Shown here: positions 4,187 to 7,776 of the stretch, piece after piece
Layout of the letters: each line of letters opens with the position of its first letter
Numbering within the stretch: position 1 is the first letter of the stretch
From: Pseudomonas sp.
GTDB lineage: Bacteria > Pseudomonadota > Gammaproteobacteria > Pseudomonadales > Pseudomonadaceae
Direction of reading: 5' to 3'
NCBI GenBank assembly: GCA_007117785.1
Contig: SKFV01000069.1
Coordinates: forward strand, 1 to 7,776
Length of the DNA stretch: 7,776 nucleotides
Translations under genes and position numbers: made by a program
The notes under the pieces: generated by a model
What the model was told of the DNA's origin: nothing
The model's database searches: none
What the model saw: only the letters and a program-made list of their open reading frames with translations

Positions 4187-5845
4187 CTATTGATTCAGCC
4201 GATGTTGTGAAATAAAGCTTGCGGCATCACGACCAAAGTTTCCGCTGTAGCTTTCAATCACACGGATACGCTCTTCAATGCCATGCAGTTGATAGAGCTC
4301 TTCCATTGCCAGGCCGTAATTGGGTAGATGAACAAGATCGACAGTCCTGAACAGGAACTGCCCAAGGGTTACCTTGTGGTCGATGAACGGGCTGGTATAA
4401 AGCAACTCCATTATCGGTGACTTGCTGTTGACCTCGGCAACGGCATGCCCGTAAATCATCCGCTTTTCGTCATCCAGTAAACTTCTCTGGTAACGATCTG
4501 CGACAGCCTGTTCGAGAAAATTATTGCGGAACCATTGCGGTGCAAATGAAGACTGTCCGTCCCGTGTGATGACGCCCCGAATGCTGGACGAGGTTTGCCT
4601 GACTGGAGATACGTCCGATGGATTGGCGATCTCGCGCACGGCGGCGTGAATTGCTACGCCGGCACCTAGCGAGGTTCCTACCACAAAGATGTCATCCGGA
4701 TTTATGTTGAGTTCGGCTGCGTGATAGCGGGCAAACTGTATGGCGTAGCTCAGGTCATTGAGTGACGATGGCAGGACGTCTTCCTTGAACTGCTTTAGCG
4801 GGTGCCTGAAATCCACCGCAGCCACGACTACCCCCGTACCGGAATCGGCAATGCCGAGCAGGCGGTTGAGCAGCGATTGGTTGTCAGTGAGCAAGGTCTC
4901 TTTCTTCGACCCGGCCGAGTGCGCGAAAATAACCAGTGTGCCTGGTGCGGTCTCCTGATTGAGAAGGCCATCTGAAGTCGAATAGTAGATATCCATACGC
5001 AGGCCATCGGGCTCGCCATCGCCACGATCGGGAATCCAGCTGACGTCAGGGGCGCCGTAGAAGACATTTGCGTAATACCCGCACACAGGGCTGCAATCTG
5101 CTATTGCATGGAAATGGCCAGGCAGGTCATCTCGCGTGAACGGCTCAGGCAGGTCTACACCATCCGGAGCTTGGCCTCCGGTTACCTCAGCATAGCCACA
5201 GGTTGCGTCTGTTGGGGTTTCATCCAGGCAAAAACTCAGCAAGCGCTTCTCGCCATCACTGAGCCCGGCTGGTGACCTGATTGTCATGGGCCCGGAGACG
5301 GATGTTGAGGTGGTCCGCCGCCGTCTCAACTGGTCATCGATGTAGTACAACCGAGCTGAAGTCGTTGGTTTGAGAATAGTGTAATCAATGACAACTGGCG
5401 AGCGCGGGGGGAGGTAACCTGCAACGCCAACCGGGTTGATCTCGATTGTCTGTTCTGGCATTAAAACCTGACCGGCGCGAATGTTGATCTCGTCACAGGC
5501 TTCAGCCGGAGCTGCTCCAACGCAAAGACGCAGCACGAGCTGGTCATTTTCTGCAAGTCCGGCAGCATAGCTGATGTTGAAAGCGCCTGAATCATTGCGG
5601 TCAATCTCGCTGGCATCCATGGATAGCACAAGGTCGTCGTCGACATACAGATAGTGAGTGCCAGAGGCAGCTGGAGTGACTTGATACTGAATATTGAAGC
5701 TCTTGTCAGGCTGCACAACAAAACCATTGCCAATACCGAAGATCCTGACTATTGGATCGGAAGCGAATACTGCCGGCGTGGCTAGCATCAGGCTGATGGC
5801 CCAGACTCGAAGAGCGGTGGGGGGTGCGCTTGCAGAGACAGGCAT
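4187..5845 (-). CDS. Secreted alpha/beta hydrolase (esterase-like) with two N-terminal beta-type repeats
   Basis: This 552-residue protein is predicted to be exported. A signal peptide with an Arg (ALRVWAISLMLATPAVFA) ends near residue 28 at VFA-SD. Two related domains of about 95 residues follow (about 29-125 and 130-223). Both contain an LYxDD-type strand (LYVDDDL, LYYIDDQL) and a later strand with two Cys, so they look like tandem beta sandwiches. The C-terminal catalytic domain (about 245-552) has HSAG (309-312) as a probable oxyanion-hole element, GTSLGAG (390-396) as the nucleophile elbow with Ser392, and downstream Asp and His candidates (FIDHK, LVHLPNYG) that I cannot assign firmly. 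The ATG at 5845 is preferred to a TTG at 5860 because TTGAGGA, which overlaps that TTG, is a suitable ribosome binding site. Ester or polymer hydrolysis outside the cytoplasm is inferred. The substrate is unknown. Confidence 0.82.
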   Translation of the reverse strand: MPVSASAPPTALRVWAISLMLATPAVFASDPIVRIFGIGNGFVVQPDKSFNIQYQVTPAASGTHYLYVDDDLVLSMDASEIDRNDSGAFNISYAAGLAENDQLVLRLCVGAAPAEACDEINIRAGQVLMPEQTIEINPVGVAGYLPPRSPVVIDYTILKPTTSARLYYIDDQLRRRRTTSTSVSGPMTIRSPAGLSDGEKRLLSFCLDETPTDATCGYAEVTGGQAPDGVDLPEPFTRDDLPGHFHAIADCSPVCGYYANVFYGAPDVSWIPDRGDGEPDGLRMDIYYSTSDGLLNQETAPGTLVIFAHSAGSKKETLLTDNQSLLNRLLGIADSGTGVVVAAVDFRHPLKQFKEDVLPSSLNDLSYAIQFARYHAAELNINPDDIFVVGTSLGAGVAIHAAVREIANPSDVSPVRQTSSSIRGVITRDGQSSFAPQWFRNNFLEQAVADRYQRSLLDDEKRMIYGHAVAEVNSKSPIMELLYTSPFIDHKVTLGQFLFRTVDLVHLPNYGLAMEELYQLHGIEERIRVIESYSGNFGRDAASFISQHRLNQ

Positions 5846-6282
5846 ATGCAGTTTCCTCAATTAAAAAGGGACTTCACTGCGATTGAGATACTCTCGACCG
5901 GTTTGAAGAGGGTTGTGCGGCTTGGTTACCCGGCGGCAAGCCTGCGGCCAGTGTCGGCAACAGGGTGCCTGCCTTATAGTGATCACAATGTCAGCCTGCA
6001 GACTGTGCGCTTGCCCACATAGCTGTTTAGCTGCAGGGCTTGTTCATACTTGCTTGCACGGGAAATGGCTCAAGTGATTATGTCTGGCAGCGTACTATTG
6101 TGCGCTGTGAGTCCCATAGTTCTCGCGTGGTTACTGCCGTGTTGAGGTTCATGCCGTTTATAAAGTCCGGGACCATTCGGCAGCGGCGGCAGCAGGAACA
6201 GTCAAAGCGCGAGGTCACGGACGACTAGCGGGCGCACATCCTTTATGGTGAGATGGTGTGATGATCGAACTTGGGAGCTTGT
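5846..6282. promoter_or_regulatory. Divergent intergenic region without a convincing gene
   Basis: These 437 bases separate two diverging hydrolase genes and must hold both promoters. A 62-residue open frame at 6040-6228 has no recognisable motif and no ribosome binding site, and I do not call it a gene. TATAAA near 6160 could be a -10 box for the plus-strand hydrolase, but no matching -35 is evident. TGATCA near 5980 is an isolated short palindrome. I see no repeat, RNA gene or riboswitch-like structure. Confidence 0.3.
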
Positions 6283-7170
6283 ATGCTGCTGCGCCTGGGT
6301 GCCGTGCTGGCGCTGTCTTATCTGTCGATTGTGCTGCTGATGTGGCTTTTTCAGGAGCGGATGCTGTTTCTGCCGGGCGTGGGTAGCGAGCATGTTGCCA
6401 CGCCTGACGAGATTGGACTGTATTGGCAGGCGGTTGAACTGACCACCGATGATGGTCTGACTCTCGATGCCTGGTGGCTGCCGGCGGAGAACCCGCGTGC
6501 AGCTCTTCTGTTTCTGCATGGCAATGCTGGTAATATTTCACACCGGCTGGATTCCCTTGAGCAGTTCAATCGGCTTGGCTTGTCGGTGTTGATTCTCGAC
6601 TATCGGGGCTACGGTAAAAGCGAAGGGCGACCCTCAGAGTCAGGCACGGCGCTGGATGCCGATGCAGGCTGGCGCTGGCTGCAGGAGAAATCCGGCCATG
6701 ACCCTGAGCGACTGGTGATATTCGGTCGCTCTTTGGGGGCAGCGGTGGCTGCCGAGTTGGCCACCCGTAACGATCCAGCAGCTGTAATTCTGGAGTCCCC
6801 GTTTCGTTCGGTTCCTGACCTTGGCCAGCAGCTTTACCCCTGGCTACCCGTTCGTGCACTGGCAAGGTTGAATTACCCCGCGGTCGAGTATGTAACCCGA
6901 CTCGGCTCGCCACTACTGGTCATTCATAGTGAGGAAGACGAGATCATACCTTTTGCCGAAGGGCAGGCAGTGTATGAGGCGGCGCGATCACCGAAAGAAC
7001 TGTTGGTGATTCGGGGAGGGCACAATACGGGTTTTCTTCGCAGCGAAAAGATCTATTTGCCCGGTATTGACGAGTTTTTAAATGATGCCGGGCTGGCGCG
7101 CGAAAATGATAATAGTGCGGCCAGACACAGTCTTTTCTGCACAGCTCAGGATATGGAGCCGACGTTTTAA
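6283..7170 (+). CDS. Membrane-anchored alpha/beta hydrolase (serine aminopeptidase S33 / BEM46-like)
   Basis: This 295-residue hydrolase is probably tethered to the inner membrane by an N-terminal hydrophobic helix (about residues 5-23) followed by FQERMLFLPG, the usual junction in this family. The full catalytic set is visible: LFLHGNAGN (77-85, oxyanion loop), the nucleophile elbow GRSLGA with Ser150, the acid Asp219 in SEEDEIIP, and His247 in GGHNTGF. DYRGYGKSEG (106-115) is another family hallmark. The ATG at 6283 follows GGGAG five bases upstream; an in-frame TTG at 6271 lies within that region and is less likely. The length is usual for the family (E. coli YfhR is a similar protein from memory). 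The C-terminal tail after residue 270 is polar and probably disordered. The natural substrate of this group is mostly unknown. Confidence 0.9.
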   Translation: MLLRLGAVLALSYLSIVLLMWLFQERMLFLPGVGSEHVATPDEIGLYWQAVELTTDDGLTLDAWWLPAENPRAALLFLHGNAGNISHRLDSLEQFNRLGLSVLILDYRGYGKSEGRPSESGTALDADAGWRWLQEKSGHDPERLVIFGRSLGAAVAAELATRNDPAAVILESPFRSVPDLGQQLYPWLPVRALARLNYPAVEYVTRLGSPLLVIHSEEDEIIPFAEGQAVYEAARSPKELLVIRGGHNTGFLRSEKIYLPGIDEFLNDAGLARENDNSAARHSLFCTAQDMEPTF

Positions 7171-7217
7171 CGCGTCAGCTCACCCTTTCATCACAACTCA
7201 ACCAGGGAGCGTGGAGT

Positions 7218-7292
7218 TCAACGCAAACCCAGAAAGGAAAGTATTACCAGAACGATAACTACGGCGCCAACGATATAGACGATGCTGTTCAT
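7218..7292 (-). CDS. Small single-helix membrane peptide, 24 residues
   Basis: A 24-codon frame runs from ATG (7292) to TGA (7218). It has a good ribosome binding site, GCAGGAGT, eight or so bases before the start. The product begins MNSIVYIVGAVV, continues with an unbroken run of Val, Ile, Leu and Phe, and ends SFLGLR. This is a typical one-pass membrane miniprotein with a polar N-terminus and a positive C-terminal residue, which would leave the C-terminus in the cytoplasm by the positive-inside rule. Peptides of this kind often act as regulators or stabilisers of larger membrane complexes; a partner is not evident here, though the neighbouring genes encode a membrane-anchored hydrolase and a channel. 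Confidence rests on the ribosome binding site plus the clean hydrophobic design. Confidence 0.7.
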   Translation of the reverse strand: MNSIVYIVGAVVIVLVILSFLGLR

Positions 7293-7593
7293 AAATTACT
7301 CCTGCTTGTTTCATATCGGAATTCGGTTTTGCGCCGCTTTCCATGCGGCGCGCAATGTAACGTCCTGTTCAGGCCGCTCCCTTGCCCCATCATTGTTAGA
7401 GTGGGTTATTGGCTGCGTCAGGTCTGTTCGTTGACGCACCGAGTAGCGAAAGTAACGGCCAGGGGCTCTGCCATTGGGGTCTCTCGAGACGTACGATGTA
7501 TTTTGGCTAAAGATCCAGATTGCCTGGCATAACGCGTTATTCTGTTGGTCTTGAATCATTCAATAACCCAGTGCAGGACATGGAGTAGCCACG
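7293..7593. promoter_or_regulatory. Divergent intergenic region with two hairpins
   Basis: The stretch separates the minus-strand miniprotein from the plus-strand channel gene. GCGCCGC (7331-7337) and GCGGCGC (7345-7351) form a perfect 7-bp stem with a 7-base loop in the leader of the miniprotein gene. TGCGTCA (7414-7420) and TGACGCA (7432-7438) form a second 7-bp inverted repeat with an 11-base spacer, a layout that could also suit a dimeric regulator. Open frames of 67 and 82 residues across this stretch lack motifs and ribosome binding sites. No clear sigma70 boxes were found. Confidence 0.35.
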
Positions 7594-7776
7594 ATGTTGC
7601 CATTGCGATTTGTCGACCGTTTGCGTTTTTTTATTGAGCGGCAGTTCGTCAAGGGAGCCTTTTTCCAGTTGCTGGTCGTGGCCGTGGTGGTCGGGTTGAT
7701 CTCGCTGATTGGTGGTTTGCTGGTAGCGCCTTTCGATGGCCCGTTTGAAACCATTGGCGAGGCCGTCTGGTGGGCT
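7594..7776 (+). CDS. CASTOR/POLLUX-related ion channel, N-terminal part; 3' end outside window
   Basis: The frame starts at ATG 7594, with GGAG eight bases upstream, and remains open to the right edge (61 codons seen). After a charged N-terminus (FVDRLRFFIERQFVKG) comes a hydrophobic helix at about residues 23-45 (FFQLLVVAVVVGLISLIGGL), then a short loop and ETIGEAVWWA. From memory this combination, a FIERQ segment followed by one helix and GEAVWWAF, is typical of bacterial proteins related to the plant CASTOR/POLLUX (DMI1) channels. In those, the pore helix follows the WWA motif and a cytoplasmic RCK-like nucleotide-binding region comes after it. Only the first helix and the beginning of the pore are visible here, so function (potassium or calcium conductance) is inferred from family resemblance alone. 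Confidence 0.7.
   Translation, partial: MLPLRFVDRLRFFIERQFVKGAFFQLLVVAVVVGLISLIGGLLVAPFDGPFETIGEAVWWA

Noticed and set aside
6040..6228. 62-residue open frame in the hydrolase intergenic region
   Set aside because: No ribosome binding site, no motif, basic and low-complexity C-terminus; it looks like a chance frame.
6202..6913. Several minus-strand open frames of 72-115 residues opposite the membrane-anchored hydrolase
   Set aside because: They are antisense shadows of a GC-rich gene with a complete catalytic triad; their compositions are His/Gln/Pro/Arg-rich without motifs.
7331..7351. GC-rich hairpin as an intrinsic terminator
   Set aside because: No T-tract follows on either strand, and it lies in the leader of the miniprotein gene, not after a gene end.
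7311..7559. 82-residue minus-strand frame, and a 67-residue plus-strand frame over the same bases
   Set aside because: Neither shows a domain, hydrophobic pattern or ribosome binding site, and they overlap on opposite strands of the intergenic region.

Overview
The window looks like a Pseudomonas-type gammaproteobacterial chromosome. The evidence is moderately high GC, near-identical 78-bp attC sites of the kind found in sedentary (chromosomal) integrons of pseudomonads, a YefM/YoeB pair, and the N-terminus of a CASTOR/POLLUX-type ion channel gene at the right edge. The genus is an inference from gene content; no rRNA, tRNA or phylogenetic marker is present.

Positions 1 to about 2525 read as the far end of an integron gene-cassette array. 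The first cassette carries the 3' part of an endonuclease/exonuclease/phosphatase-fold gene. An IS3-family element (about 491-1741) sits exactly at that gene's stop codon and the outer edge of its attC site. Removing the element and one copy of the short target duplication restores a TAA stop that overlaps the attC. The second cassette (1816-2449) carries a yefM-yoeB toxin-antitoxin operon facing opposite to the array. It is followed by a second attC and then by a 3' scrap of another yoeB gene, so the array end looks like the product of duplication and deletion.

Positions 2526-4186 form a mixed region: a four-helix orphan membrane protein (minus), a GNAT acetyltransferase (plus) with a good ribosome binding site, a strong hairpin between converging units, and a 5'-truncated remnant of a DUF2383/PA2169-like four-helix-bundle gene (minus).

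Positions 4187-7776 look like ordinary chromosome. They hold a large secreted alpha/beta hydrolase with two tandem N-terminal beta-type repeats (minus), a 437-base gap without a convincing gene, a membrane-anchored alpha/beta hydrolase (plus), a 24-residue single-helix membrane peptide (minus), and the start of the ion channel gene (plus).

The first third works as a unit: the cassettes share recombination sites, the toxin-antitoxin pair could stabilise the array, and the IS is a late arrival. No wholly new multi-gene system is evident. The most informative signals are the base-level structure of the IS/attC junction, the yoeB scrap, the small membrane peptide and the repeat-bearing esterase.
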